DNA of 64,000 nt from NCBI GenBank assembly GCA_934659425.1, contig CAKUHU010000004.1, forward strand, positions 1-64,000, written 5' to 3'. The DNA is from an uncultured Oscillospiraceae bacterium (GTDB lineage: Bacteria; Bacillota; Clostridia; Oscillospirales; Oscillospiraceae). The notes beneath the pieces are model-generated. The model made no database searches. It was not told where the DNA came from and saw only the letters and a list, made by a program, of their open reading frames with translations. Shown here in pieces: positions 25,470 to 33,996 of the stretch. The number at the start of each line of letters is the position of its first letter. Positions within the stretch are counted from its first letter, which is position 1. A program made the position numbers and the translations under genes.

Positions 25470-27296
25470 ATGACCTTTGAGGAGCTGAAGGAGAAAGCGC
25501 ATACCCTGCCGCTGAAGCCGGGTGTGTATATCATGCAGGACAAGCACAACACTGTTATCTATGTGGGCAAGGCCAAGGCGTTGAAAAACCGGGTCTCCCA
25601 GTATTTTGCCAACCTGTCCTCCCATACGGACAAGACCCGGGCTATGGTCCGGGCCATTGACCATTTTGATGTCATTGTGGCCGACTCGGAGTTTGAAGCC
25701 CTGGTGCTGGAAAATTCCCTCATCAAGCGCCATCAGCCCCACTATAATATCCTGCTGAAGGATGATAAGGGCTATCCATACATCCGCTTGGATGTAAAAT
25801 CGGAGTATCCCCGGTTTTCCCTGGCCAACCGCGCGGCAGAGGATGGGGCCCGGTACTTTGGACCCTATGGGAGCCGCGGGGCCACCCAGGGCATCATCGA
25901 TGCCCTGCGCTCTGCCCTGCGTCTGCCCTCCTGCAGAAAGAAATTTCCTCGGGATATTGGGCGGGAGAGGCCCTGCCTCAACTACCACATGGGCCTGTGC
26001 GACGGCTATTGCCGGCCTGAGATGGATCAAGGCCGCTACCGAGAGGCGATGGACCAGGCGGTCCGGCTGCTGGAGGGCCGGTTTCAGGAGGTCCGGGCGG
26101 ACTTGACCGCCGAGATGGAACGGGCGGCGGAGGAGCTTCGGTTTGAAAAGGCGGCAGAGCTGAGGGACCGCCTCCAGGCCATTGAGCTGCTGGGCAAGCG
26201 GCAGAAGGTGGTGGCTGGCTCCCTGGCGGACACCGACGTGGTGGGCTGGCACCGGGGGGAGGCAAAAAGCTGTTTCGTGGTCCTCCACTATGTGGAGGGT
26301 GACCTGGCCGCCAAGGACATGGAGCTCATGGAGACCCCTGTGGAGGGGGAGATGGGGGAAGAGGTGTCCGCTTTGGTGCGGCAGTATTATGCGGGCCGCT
26401 CCAAGCTACCCAGGCAGATCCTTCTTCCCTGTGAGCTGGAGGATGAGGCGGCGGTGGCCCGGCTCCTCTCTGAGTCCTGTGGCCGCCGAGTGGAACTGGT
26501 GACACCCCAGCGGGGGGCAAAGATGGATCTCATCCGTCTGGCCAATAAGAACGCTGCGGAGGAGGTGGAGCGGGCCACCACCCGGGATGAGCGGCAGTCC
26601 AAGCTGCTGGAGCTGCTGGGCGGGATGCTGAGCCTGGACAGTTCTCCCAACCGCATAGAATCCTATGACATCTCCAACCAGGGGGCGGATGACATCGTGG
26701 CCTCCATGGTGGTCTATGTGGGGGGGAAGCCTCTGAAGCGAGATTACCGCCGCTTTAAGCTCAAGGATATGGACGGGCCCGATGACTACGCCTCCATGGA
26801 GCAGGTGTTGACCCGACGGTTTCAGAGGTATCTGGACGGGGATGAGAAGTTTGGTGAGTTGCCCGACGTCCTCTTCATCGATGGCGGGGAGGAGCACGCC
26901 CGGGTGGCGGTGAAGGTGGAGGAGGCGCTGGGGCTCTCCATTCCGGTGTTCGGCATGGTAAAGGACGATCGGCACCGCACCCGGGCTCTGGTGACCCCGG
27001 ACGGCCGGGAGATCGGGATCCAGAGGGTGCCCGCCGTGTTTGCCCTGGTGGGCCAGATCCAGGAGGAGACGCACCGCTTTGCCATCGAGTTCCATCGCCA
27101 GCAGCAGAACCAGAGGATGCGGGGCTCCGAGCTGGACCGGATACCGGGGATCGGACCCAAACGCAGGACGACACTTTTAAAGCACTTCAAGAGCGTGAAG
27201 AATATCAAGGCGGCGTCTTTGACGGAGCTGGAGGGGGCCGTGGGGAAGACGGCGGGCAGGGCGGTCTACGACTGGTTCCGGAGAGCGGACCGGTAG
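25470..27296 (+). CDS. uvrC: Excinuclease ABC subunit C
   Basis: Incises DNA on both sides of a lesion marked by UvrAB. The 608 residues contain the GIY-YIG nuclease (residues about 12-90; PGVYIMQDKHNTVIYVGKAK), a cysteine region in CLNYHMGLCDGYCRP, a UVR motif (about 200-235; EELRFEKAAELRDRLQAIE), the RNase H-like second nuclease (from about 370; SYDISNQGADDIVASMVVY, DVLFIDGGEEHA, GMVKDDRHRTRAL) and tandem helix-hairpin-helix at the end (LDRIPGIGPKRRTTLLKHF). The ATG at 25470 follows GAGGGAGGGAGACC. An upstream in-frame ATG at 25404 adds residues that do not fit the family. Confidence 0.97.
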   Translation: MTFEELKEKAHTLPLKPGVYIMQDKHNTVIYVGKAKALKNRVSQYFANLSSHTDKTRAMVRAIDHFDVIVADSEFEALVLENSLIKRHQPHYNILLKDDKGYPYIRLDVKSEYPRFSLANRAAEDGARYFGPYGSRGATQGIIDALRSALRLPSCRKKFPRDIGRERPCLNYHMGLCDGYCRPEMDQGRYREAMDQAVRLLEGRFQEVRADLTAEMERAAEELRFEKAAELRDRLQAIELLGKRQKVVAGSLADTDVVGWHRGEAKSCFVVLHYVEGDLAAKDMELMETPVEGEMGEEVSALVRQYYAGRSKLPRQILLPCELEDEAAVARLLSESCGRRVELVTPQRGAKMDLIRLANKNAAEEVERATTRDERQSKLLELLGGMLSLDSSPNRIESYDISNQGADDIVASMVVYVGGKPLKRDYRRFKLKDMDGPDDYASMEQVLTRRFQRYLDGDEKFGELPDVLFIDGGEEHARVAVKVEEALGLSIPVFGMVKDDRHRTRALVTPDGREIGIQRVPAVFALVGQIQEETHRFAIEFHRQQQNQRMRGSELDRIPGIGPKRRTTLLKHFKSVKNIKAASLTELEGAVGKTAGRAVYDWFRRADR

Positions 27297-27493
27297 GACC
27301 GCGCGTGGAACATGGCCCGGCTGGAGGGCGAGTGGTACTGCGTGGACCCCACCCTGGACATTGCGGTCTGGGAGGTCTCTCAGCGGTAAGCGCCCATCTC
27401 ATGGAGAGAAACTTACAGTGGGATTATTTACGCCTTCCAGAGGGCATGACAGAGAGATTTTGCTGGGACGGCGTAGGCCCGCCGCCTCAATAA
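27297..27493 (+). pseudogene. Remnant of a transglutaminase-like protein C-terminus
   Basis: Directly after uvrC the DNA reads AWNMARLEGEWYCVDPTLD, which matches the H-A-W-N-x-V-x-L-x-G-x-W-Y-x-V-D-P-T-W-D signature of transglutaminase-like domains. The catalytic histidine before AWN has become Arg (codon CGC instead of CAC), the aspartate of VDPT is kept, and the frame stops at 27388. A second piece, HLMERNLQWDYLRLPEGMTERFCWDG, which resembles the end of the same domain, continues in another frame to a stop at 27493. No start, no catalytic cysteine part and no ribosome site are present. I read it as a decayed, frameshifted gene end. Confidence 0.6.
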
Positions 27494-27511
27494 AAGAAAG
27501 GATGGATCACA

Positions 27512-28087
27512 ATGCGCGTCATTACCGGAACGGCCAGAGGCCGCAGATTGAAGGAGCTTCCCGGCATGGATACCCGCCCCACCACGGACAAGGTGAAGGA
27601 GGCCATTTTCAATATCGTCCAGTTTGATGTGGAGGGGCGACGGGTACTGGATCTGTTTGGCGGCACCGGGCAGTTGGGGATCGAAGCCCTCTCCCGGGGA
27701 GCAGACCGCTGTGTCTTTGTGGACGCGGGGCGGGAGCCGGTGAAGATCATCCGTGAAAATTTGGAGATGACGGGCTTTGCGGATCGAGGACGGGTGGTAC
27801 AGGGAGATGCGCTGTCCTTTCTGACCTCCTGCCGGGAAAAATTCGGCCTGGCTTTCTTGGACCCTCCCTATGCTTCCGACCTGCTGGAACAGGCTTTAAA
27901 ACGGATGGCGGAGATTGACATTATGAATGAAAATGGTATAATTGTTTGCGAAAGTGCCTTGGAAAAGGCGTTGCCGCAGCTCTCTTCTCCCTATGAAAAG
28001 GGACGGGAGTACCGCTACGGCAGGATCAAACTGACCATCTACCACCGCCGGCCCTCTGATGAAAGAAAGAGGATGTCAGGGGAGTAA
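27512..28087 (+). CDS. rsmD: 16S rRNA (guanine(966)-N(2))-methyltransferase RsmD
   Basis: Methylates G966 of 16S rRNA with S-adenosylmethionine. The 191-residue protein starts MRVITGTARGRRLKELPG, then TRPTTDKVKEAIFNIV, the SAM-binding motif VLDLFGGTGQLGIEALSRGA, and the catalytic LAFLDPPYASDLL. Length and motifs are standard. It overlaps nothing; coaD starts 13 bp later, an arrangement common in Firmicutes. The ATG at 27512 follows AAAGAAAGGATGGATCACA. Confidence 0.96.
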   Translation: MRVITGTARGRRLKELPGMDTRPTTDKVKEAIFNIVQFDVEGRRVLDLFGGTGQLGIEALSRGADRCVFVDAGREPVKIIRENLEMTGFADRGRVVQGDALSFLTSCREKFGLAFLDPPYASDLLEQALKRMAEIDIMNENGIIVCESALEKALPQLSSPYEKGREYRYGRIKLTIYHRRPSDERKRMSGE

Positions 28088-28100
28088 GGATGTGGATTCC

Positions 28101-28598
28101 ATGAAGATAGCCGTTTATCCTGGTAGCTTTGACCCCATCACCCTGGGGCACCTGAATGTGATCAAGCGGGCGGCCATGTGCTTTGATAAGCTCATTGTCT
28201 GTGTCATGGTGAATTCGGAAAAGGTGAACAGCGGGCTGTTTACTCCCGGCGAGCGGGTGGAGCTGATTCGGCGGGTGGTGGCCAAACTGCCCAATGTGGA
28301 GGTGGACGAGTCCTCCATGCTGATCGCCGAATATGCCCGGCAGAAGAAGGCCTGCACTTTGGTGAAAGGGCTGCGGGCGGTGTCTGACTACGAGAAGGAG
28401 CTCCAGATGGCGCTCATCAACCGGAAGCTCAACCCCCGGCTGGAGACCGTGTTCCTTCCCTCCAGCAGCAAATATACCTATGTCAGTTCCAGTGTGGTGA
28501 AGGAAATGGCGGCTTACGGGACGGATTTGAGCGATTTTGTCCCCCGGGAGATCATCGGGGATGTGAATGAAAAAATGAAAAGCAGGAGGAATCTGTGA
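28101..28598 (+). CDS. coaD: Phosphopantetheine adenylyltransferase
   Basis: Fourth step of CoA synthesis: 4'-phosphopantetheine plus ATP gives dephospho-CoA. The 165 residues carry AVYPGSFDPITLGHLNVIKRA with the catalytic TxGH, VKGLRAVSDYEKELQMALIN, and YTYVSSSVVKEMAAYG (the C-terminal ISSS-type nucleotide motif, here VSSS). Length is standard. I start at the ATG at 28101 because it yields the conserved MKIAVYPGSFDP N-terminus; an ATG at 28059 in the same frame lies inside rsmD. The stop overlaps the start of the next gene by one base. Confidence 0.97.
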   Translation: MKIAVYPGSFDPITLGHLNVIKRAAMCFDKLIVCVMVNSEKVNSGLFTPGERVELIRRVVAKLPNVEVDESSMLIAEYARQKKACTLVKGLRAVSDYEKELQMALINRKLNPRLETVFLPSSSKYTYVSSSVVKEMAAYGTDLSDFVPREIIGDVNEKMKSRRNL

Positions 28599-29113
28599 TG
28601 GCGACCGGGGTCAATGAACTGTTGGACATGCTGTTTGAAATGGTGGATGAGGCAAAAAATGTGCCGCTGTCCTCCGACAAGTGCATGGTAGAGCGGGACA
28701 AGGTGCTGGATCTGATCGACGAGATCCGGGAGGGCTTCCCCATGGAGTTGGCCGAGGCCAAGAAGCTGCTGTCGGCCCGGAATGATTACTTGGCTTCCGC
28801 CAAGCGGGAAGGGGATCTCATTATCCAGCAGGCAGAGGAGAAGGCGAAGCAGATGCTTGCGGAGGATGAGTTGCTGGCCCAGGCCAAGCAGCGGGGCAGT
28901 GAGATGATCCGCCAGGCGGAGGAGCGCTCCCGGGAACTGCGCAAAGCGGCCAACGATTACTGCGAGGATGCCCTGCGGCGCACGGAGGAGGCAGTGGCCG
29001 AGGCCTATGATGAGATTAAAAAGTCCCGCACCCGTTTCCGTGCGGCGGCAGCAGGGGTATCCGGCCCTGCCCAGGGACAGAACTTGCCCTTTGATGCTGA
29101 GGCAGAGAAATAA
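28598..29113 (+). CDS. Coiled-coil protein, function unknown (ATP synthase B/DivIVA-like appearance)
   Basis: A 171-residue, highly charged protein that is nearly all predicted helix and coiled coil between residues 15 and 145. It begins with VNELLDMLFEMVDEAKNVPLSSDKCMV, then DLIDEIREGFPMELAEAKKLL, and has a Glu/Ala/Lys/Arg-rich middle. Such proteins are often annotated as V-type ATPase subunit H or ATP synthase B-like because of composition only. It has no membrane segment. Its start overlaps the coaD stop (TGATG), and it ends at a terminator, so it belongs to the rsmD-coaD unit. Function is unknown; I only infer a structural or scaffold role. Confidence 0.8.
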   Translation: MATGVNELLDMLFEMVDEAKNVPLSSDKCMVERDKVLDLIDEIREGFPMELAEAKKLLSARNDYLASAKREGDLIIQQAEEKAKQMLAEDELLAQAKQRGSEMIRQAEERSRELRKAANDYCEDALRRTEEAVAEAYDEIKKSRTRFRAAAAGVSGPAQGQNLPFDAEAEK

Positions 29114-29120
29114 AAGTGAA

Positions 29121-29159
29121 AAAAGAGGCGGTCCCGAGAACGGGACCGCCTCTTTTTTT
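29121..29159 (+). terminator. Rho-independent terminator of the rsmD-coaD unit
   Basis: GAGGCGGTCCCG (29125-29136), AGAA loop, CGGGACCGCCTC (29141-29152), then seven T. A strong terminator that separates this unit from the dcw cluster. From 29160 to 29378 I see only AT-rich DNA with several AAAGTG(G/A) words. Confidence 0.95.
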
Positions 29160-29378
29160 GCATATGGGAGCATTCCTGGCAAAACCATACGGCAAAGGCA
29201 GGATAAATTTTCCAAAAAATAAAATTTGGGGTGATAGGGAAAGGTGCCTGCCGTAAAGTGAGATTTTTGCCCTTAAAAAGTGGTTACAAATGAAAACGGA
29301 TTTTTCATTCCGTACGAAAAATTGGGGGATTATCCAGAAAAAAAGTGAGATTTCGACAAAAAAAGTAACATTCAACTA

Positions 29379-29407
29379 TTGCAATTTGGTTACAGACCCT
29401 TTATACT
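29379..29407 (+). promoter_or_regulatory. Promoter of the dcw cluster
   Basis: TTGCAA (29379-29384), 17-base spacer, TATACT (29402-29407), 67 bp before mraZ. Confidence 0.75.
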
Positions 29408-29418
29408 AAAAACAAGAG

Positions 29419-29438
29419 TGGAGCAAAATGGAGTAAAA
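29419..29438 (+). promoter_or_regulatory. Tandem TGGAG repeats, likely MraZ-binding boxes
   Basis: TGGAGCAAAA and TGGAGTAAAA stand head to tail with a 10-base period just downstream of the predicted transcription start. MraZ is known to bind short G-rich direct repeats with 10-base spacing in the mraZ leader and to repress its own operon, so this is a probable autoregulatory site. Confidence 0.65.
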
Positions 29439-29473
29439 AACCACTTAATCCCATAAAAGTGGAGGGAGAGGGC

Positions 29474-29890
29474 ATGACCGGTACCTATGAGCATTCTATC
29501 GACGCCAAAGGCCGCCTGTTTATTCCCTCCAAGCTGCGGGAAGAGTTGGGTGTGTCCTTTTATCTGGCCATGGGAGTAGATGCCTGTCTGGCTATTTACC
29601 CGCAGACGACTTGGGATCATTTTACGGAAAAATTTGCCTCCCTGCCTATGAGCCAATCTAAGGCCATGCGGCCACTGTTTGCCAACGCCTGCAAGTGTGA
29701 GCTGGACAGCCAGGGGCGGATCGTGGTGCCCCAAAAGCTGCGCCAGTATGCCGGGTTAGACAAGGAAGTCGTTATCATCGGCGTCAATGACCGTGCCGAG
29801 ATCTGGAGCGCAGAGGGATGGCGCGCCCAGGAGGAGGAAGAGATGACGCCGGAGAAGATGTCTGCCTGCATGGAGGCGCTGGGCTTTTGA
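29474..29890 (+). CDS. mraZ: Transcriptional regulator MraZ
   Basis: First gene of the division cluster. The 138 residues form the two-fold AbrB-like MraZ repeat: MTGTYEHSIDAKGRLFIPSK and, about 65 residues later, ANACKCELDSQGRIVVPQKL. The D-x-(K/Q)-G-R motif appears in both halves. The ATG at 29474 follows GTGGAGGGAGAGGGC; an ATG-like start at 29459 in frame is less likely. It is translationally coupled to rsmH, whose ATG overlaps its stop by one base. Tandem TGGAG boxes upstream fit autoregulation. Confidence 0.97.
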   Translation: MTGTYEHSIDAKGRLFIPSKLREELGVSFYLAMGVDACLAIYPQTTWDHFTEKFASLPMSQSKAMRPLFANACKCELDSQGRIVVPQKLRQYAGLDKEVVIIGVNDRAEIWSAEGWRAQEEEEMTPEKMSACMEALGF

Positions 29891-30828
29891 TGAGTGAGAA
29901 TTATTTCCACCGCCCAGTGCTCCTGAAGGAGTGTATTGAGGGCTTGCAGATTAAGCCGGACGGCGTTTATGTGGACGGCACTTTGGGGCGGGCGGGACAC
30001 TCGGCAGAAATCGCCAAACGGCTCACCACCGGGCGGCTCTATTGCATTGACCGGGACCAGGCCGCCATTGACGCTGCGGAGGACAAGCTCTCCCCCTGGC
30101 GGGATAAGGTGACGCTGATCTATGGCAATTTTACCGATTTGGATGCGCTCCTTGCCGATGCGGGTGCTCCCCCTGCCGACGGGATGCTGTTTGACTTTGG
30201 GGTATCCTCGCCGCAGCTGGACGACCCCTCCCGGGGATTTTCCTACATGCAGGATGCCCCCTTGGATATGCGTATGGATCAGGGACAAACGCTGAGTGCC
30301 CGGACGGTGGTCAATGAATGGCCCCAGGAGGAGCTGCGGCGGATCTTTTACCAATACGGAGAGGAGCGTTATGCCCCCGCCATTGCGGGCGCCATTGTTC
30401 GCTCGCGGGGACAAGCCCCCATAGAGACCACGCTTCAGTTGGTGGAGATCATCCGTTCGGCCATGCCGGCGCAAGCCCTGCGGGAGAAGCAGCATCCCGC
30501 TAAGCGAACCTTTCAGGCCATTCGGATCGCCGTCAACGATGAGCTGACGGCGGCGGAGAGGGTCATAGAACAGGCGGTTCCCCGGCTGGCAAAAGGCGGG
30601 CGGCTGTGTGTGATCACCTTTCACTCTCTGGAGGATCGGATCGTGAAGGCGGGCTATGGGGCGTTTGCGAAGGGGTGCACCTGCCCCCCGGACTTTCCGG
30701 TGTGTGTGTGCGGCAGAAAGCCCAGTTTGAAGCTGATCAATCGAAAGCCCATTCTGCCGGGGGAGGCGGAGCTGGAGGAAAATCCCCGCTCCCGCAGTGC
30801 AAAATTGAGGATCGCGGAAAAGCTTTGA
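29890..30828 (+). CDS. rsmH: 16S rRNA (cytosine(1402)-N(4))-methyltransferase RsmH (MraW)
   Basis: SAM-dependent methylation of C1402 in the ribosomal decoding centre. The 312-residue protein starts NYFHRPVLLKECIEGL, has the SAM motif VYVDGTLGRAGHSAEIA, the LFDFGVSSPQLDDPSRGFSY signature, LDMRMDQ, and the C-terminal ITFHSLEDRIVK. Length is normal. The start overlaps the mraZ stop (TGATG). It is followed by ftsL in the usual order. Confidence 0.97.
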   Translation: MSENYFHRPVLLKECIEGLQIKPDGVYVDGTLGRAGHSAEIAKRLTTGRLYCIDRDQAAIDAAEDKLSPWRDKVTLIYGNFTDLDALLADAGAPPADGMLFDFGVSSPQLDDPSRGFSYMQDAPLDMRMDQGQTLSARTVVNEWPQEELRRIFYQYGEERYAPAIAGAIVRSRGQAPIETTLQLVEIIRSAMPAQALREKQHPAKRTFQAIRIAVNDELTAAERVIEQAVPRLAKGGRLCVITFHSLEDRIVKAGYGAFAKGCTCPPDFPVCVCGRKPSLKLINRKPILPGEAELEENPRSRSAKLRIAEKL

Positions 30829-30863
30829 AGTGTGTGAAATTGAGGAGAATGGAGTGAGGAAGC

Positions 30864-31400
30864 ATGGCCAGTGCTGTGAAGCGCGGAACCTATGATCCTT
30901 ATCGAAATATTGGTTATGCCTATGATGGCTCCGCGGCCCGGGTGCTGGACGGGGAAGGGGTACTTCAGCCCAGACCCCAAGTCCGCCCGCGCCGCCAGCA
31001 GATGGTCCGCCCCAAGGTGCAGGTGCGCCCTGCCGGGAAGGTATCTCTCTTTGCTGTCAGTGGCTTTGCTGCCGTGGCGGTAATGGCAGTTCTCATCCTC
31101 ATGAGCTATGTCCAGCTCTCCTCCATTTCCAATGAGGTGGTGGCGCTCAAGAGTGAGATGACGCAGCTTCAGAGCGAAGAGGCCACCCTGCGGGCCCGAT
31201 ATGAGCTGGCGTATGACCTGGGTGCCATCGAAAGCACTGTCACCGCAGACGGTTCTATGAGCCGCCCTCAGTCCGGACAGATGGTCTATGTGGACCTGAC
31301 AGAGCCTGACAGTGTGGTGCTCTATGGACAAGAGGATCCCGCAGGCAGTTTTTGGGATGGTGTAGAAGAGATCATCGGCAATATTTTGGCATATTTTTAA
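30864..31400 (+). CDS. ftsL: FtsL-like cell division protein
   Basis: A 178-residue bitopic protein: a long basic cytoplasmic N-terminus (1-58), one transmembrane helix (about 61-83, VSLFAVSGFAAVAVMAVLILMS), then a short extracellular coiled coil (about 85-125, ISNEVVALKSEMTQLQSEEATLRARY) and an acidic C-terminal tail. FtsL is divergent in sequence; the call relies on this layout and on position between rsmH and the transpeptidase gene. The tail of about 50 residues after the coiled coil is longer than in Bacillus FtsL. It would work with DivIB/FtsQ to activate the septal synthase. Confidence 0.85.
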   Translation: MASAVKRGTYDPYRNIGYAYDGSAARVLDGEGVLQPRPQVRPRRQQMVRPKVQVRPAGKVSLFAVSGFAAVAVMAVLILMSYVQLSSISNEVVALKSEMTQLQSEEATLRARYELAYDLGAIESTVTADGSMSRPQSGQMVYVDLTEPDSVVLYGQEDPAGSFWDGVEEIIGNILAYF

Positions 31401-31477
31401 GACGATCCATCATAGATTGCGTTGAGACCTGACAGACAGAGAAAGAGGGACGCCGGACGCCGGCGACTCATAGAGGT

Positions 31478-31511
31478 AAGGGCGTAAGAAAAGAAGTTTT
31501 CTTACGCCCTT
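31478..31511 (+). other. Long perfect hairpin in front of the PBP gene
   Basis: AAGGGCGTAAGAAAA (31478-31492) pairs perfectly with TTTTCTTACGCCCTT (31497-31511) over GAAG: 15 bp, no mismatch. There is no T run after it; a ribosome site (AAAGGGGAG) follows within nine bases. It could slow transcription, shield the ribosome site or mark an mRNA processing site within the dcw transcript. Confidence 0.7.
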
Positions 31512-31534
31512 GCGTGATGAAAGGGGAGAAAAGC

Positions 31535-33946
31535 GTGAATCGCCGAAACAATATTCGTCAGGAGGCTTCTCAGCCAGCACCGGACCGAAGGGCCAACCGA
31601 ACGATCCTGATCCGTACGCTGGTTTTGCTGGCGGTGTTCGGTGTGGCTGCTTTTGTCCCCCTCTTCGGGAAGCTGTACGCTATCCAGATCCGGGATCACA
31701 AGATGTACCAGGAAAAGGCGATAGAGCAGCAGACCATGGACAACTCTGTGGCTGCCAACCGGGGGACCATCACAGACACCAACGGCAAGGTGCTGGCCAT
31801 GTCGGCCACCGTGTACGACATTATCATCTCTCCCAAGGACTTTGCAGCGGTTCAGGAGAGCTGGGATAAGAAATATGGGGAAGATCCTGGCTCTGCCCCC
31901 TATGAACGGCCTGAGATCGAGACGGTGGCGGCTGGCCTGGCGGAGATTTTGGGCGTAGATGAGGAGAAGCTTCAAAAGCGCCTGCAAAAGGACAGCTATT
32001 ACGAGGTCGCCGCTGTCCGGGTGGAGACAGAGGTGGCTGACGCGGTGCGTCAGTTCGTGCTGGATCATCACTTGTCCAACAGCGTATATCCCAATCCCAC
32101 CACCAAACGGTATTATCCCTATAGCTCCTTAGCGGCCCAGGTCATTGGGTGGGTGAACCCCAACCTGGACAACACGGGGGCCTATGGCATGGAAGCTCTG
32201 TACGAAGATGAACTGGCAGGTGAGACCGGACGGGTGGTCACGGCCAAAAAGGGCGATGGCACCGAGATGAAGTACTCCTTCCAGGACTACTATGACGCCA
32301 CCGACGGCAACGACCTGCATCTGACGCTGGATACCACCATTCAATATTACTGCGAGCGGATATTGGAAAAGGGGATCGAGATGTTTGACGTCCAGAACGG
32401 CGGCTTTGCCATCGCTATGGATCCCAATACCGGGGCTATTCTGGCCTGGGCCAATTCCCCTACCTACGACCTCAACTCCCCTTGGACGATCACCGATCCC
32501 GTGCTCAGTGAGTATCTGGAGACGGTGAAAAACGATCCCTCTGCCAATGAGGAGGCCTACAATACTGCCTTGGGACAGATGCAGAACAGGCAGTGGCGCA
32601 ACAAGGCCATCAACGATACCTATGAGCCGGGATCCACCTTCAAGTCCATGGTGCTGGCCGCCGCTCTGGAAGAGGGTGTAGTGAACGAGAACTCCACCTT
32701 CTACTGCCCGGGCTACTATAAAGTTGGTAATTCTGTGATCGGCTGTTCCAACCGATCCCCTGGTCATGGGAGCCAAAATTTGGCTAAAGCGGTGGCCAAC
32801 TCCTGCAACCCGGCCTTCATGATGATCGGTCAGGCCCTTGGAGCGGAGAAATTCTATAACTATCTGGAGGACTTTGGCTTTTTAGAGGCCACTGGTGTGG
32901 ATATGCAGGGGGAGTCCTCTATCAGCCCCGTTAGCGCCGGCCTTGTTTGGCCCCAAAGCACCTTTACAGCGCCCAGTACTCAGCAGAATACCTATCTGGC
33001 CACCGCCTCCTTCGGACAGGGCCTTCAGGTGACGCCTATCCAGCTCATTACGGCAGCCTCCGCCGTCATCAACGGCGGACATTTGATGCAGCCTTACGTG
33101 ATGGACTCCATCACTGACGCGGAGGGAAACGTGGTGATGAAAAATGAGCCCACCGAGGTGCGGCAGGTCATCAGCGAATCCACCAGTGAGCTCTGCCGCA
33201 CCATTTTGGAGGGGGTAGTGGACGGCGGCACAGGAAAGCGGGCCTATGTGCCTGGCTACCGGATCGGCGGCAAGACCGGCTCCTCCGAGACGTTGGAGAG
33301 CCGGCAGGGAAAGGATCATACCATCGTCTCCTTCCTGGGCTTTGCTCCTGCCGATGATCCCCAGGTCATCATCCTCTTGATGTATGACAAACCCAAGCCT
33401 GCTTTCCCTGGGGCCAATGTGACGGAGAGGGGCTACTACATCAGCGGCGGCAACATGGCGGCCATGATGGCGGGCGAGCTGCTGTCCAACATCCTGGACT
33501 ACATGGGCGTGGAGAAGAATTATACAGATGCAGAGAAGGCCATGATCGACGTGACCGTTCCCAACCTGGTGGGGCAGACAGGAGTGGTCGGCCAGCAGGC
33601 CGCCGCCGACGCCGGCTTCACAGTCCGAACTGTGGGCGAGGGGGATACGATCACCGCACAGATCCCGGTGGGGGGCGCGGTGATCCCCAGCGGGAGTGAG
33701 ATCGTCCTCTATTTGGGGGAGGAAAAGCCCACTGACTTGGTCTCAGTTCCCGACATCCAAGGAAAAACGGCTGCTCAAGCCAAAGGGATATTGTCCCAAT
33801 ACGGCCTCTACTTAAAGATCGGTGGTACCAGTCGTTACATGTCTGCCAATGCGGTGGTGGCCAGCCAGTCGGTCAACTACGGTACACAGGTGGAGCGGGG
33901 AACGGTGATAGAGTGTTTGTTTGCGGATAATACAATGGTCGATTAA
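31535..33946 (+). CDS. PASTA-domain penicillin-binding protein (SpoVD/FtsI, class B PBP)
   Basis: Septal or spore-cortex DD-transpeptidase. In the 803-residue form the order is: cytoplasmic N-terminus, one transmembrane helix (about 23-44), the PBP dimerisation domain (ANRGTITDTNGKVLA), and the transpeptidase domain with SxxK at Ser367 (EPGSTFKSM), SxN at 423 (NSCNPAF) and KTG at 580 (GGKTGSSET), then two PASTA domains (about 667-728 and 735-798). PASTA repeats are typical of SpoVD and of Gram-positive FtsI. As the only class B PBP in this dcw cluster it may serve vegetative division, or sporulation, or both. The GTG at 31535 has AAAGGGGAG six bases upstream; GTG 31514 and ATG 31517 are alternatives. 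Confidence 0.95.
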   Translation: MNRRNNIRQEASQPAPDRRANRTILIRTLVLLAVFGVAAFVPLFGKLYAIQIRDHKMYQEKAIEQQTMDNSVAANRGTITDTNGKVLAMSATVYDIIISPKDFAAVQESWDKKYGEDPGSAPYERPEIETVAAGLAEILGVDEEKLQKRLQKDSYYEVAAVRVETEVADAVRQFVLDHHLSNSVYPNPTTKRYYPYSSLAAQVIGWVNPNLDNTGAYGMEALYEDELAGETGRVVTAKKGDGTEMKYSFQDYYDATDGNDLHLTLDTTIQYYCERILEKGIEMFDVQNGGFAIAMDPNTGAILAWANSPTYDLNSPWTITDPVLSEYLETVKNDPSANEEAYNTALGQMQNRQWRNKAINDTYEPGSTFKSMVLAAALEEGVVNENSTFYCPGYYKVGNSVIGCSNRSPGHGSQNLAKAVANSCNPAFMMIGQALGAEKFYNYLEDFGFLEATGVDMQGESSISPVSAGLVWPQSTFTAPSTQQNTYLATASFGQGLQVTPIQLITAASAVINGGHLMQPYVMDSITDAEGNVVMKNEPTEVRQVISESTSELCRTILEGVVDGGTGKRAYVPGYRIGGKTGSSETLESRQGKDHTIVSFLGFAPADDPQVIILLMYDKPKPAFPGANVTERGYYISGGNMAAMMAGELLSNILDYMGVEKNYTDAEKAMIDVTVPNLVGQTGVVGQQAAADAGFTVRTVGEGDTITAQIPVGGAVIPSGSEIVLYLGEEKPTDLVSVPDIQGKTAAQAKGILSQYGLYLKIGGTSRYMSANAVVASQSVNYGTQVERGTVIECLFADNTMVD

Positions 33947-33996
33947 AAGGCCTGCCTTCTTTTGAGAAGAGGCAAAATAGGAATCGAGGTGTTCGT

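Noticed and set aside
29240..29380. Riboswitch or small RNA in the gap before mraZ
   Set aside because: The region is AT-rich with scattered AAAGTG words and no conserved riboswitch core or extended pairing that I could find, and it lies upstream of the promoter.
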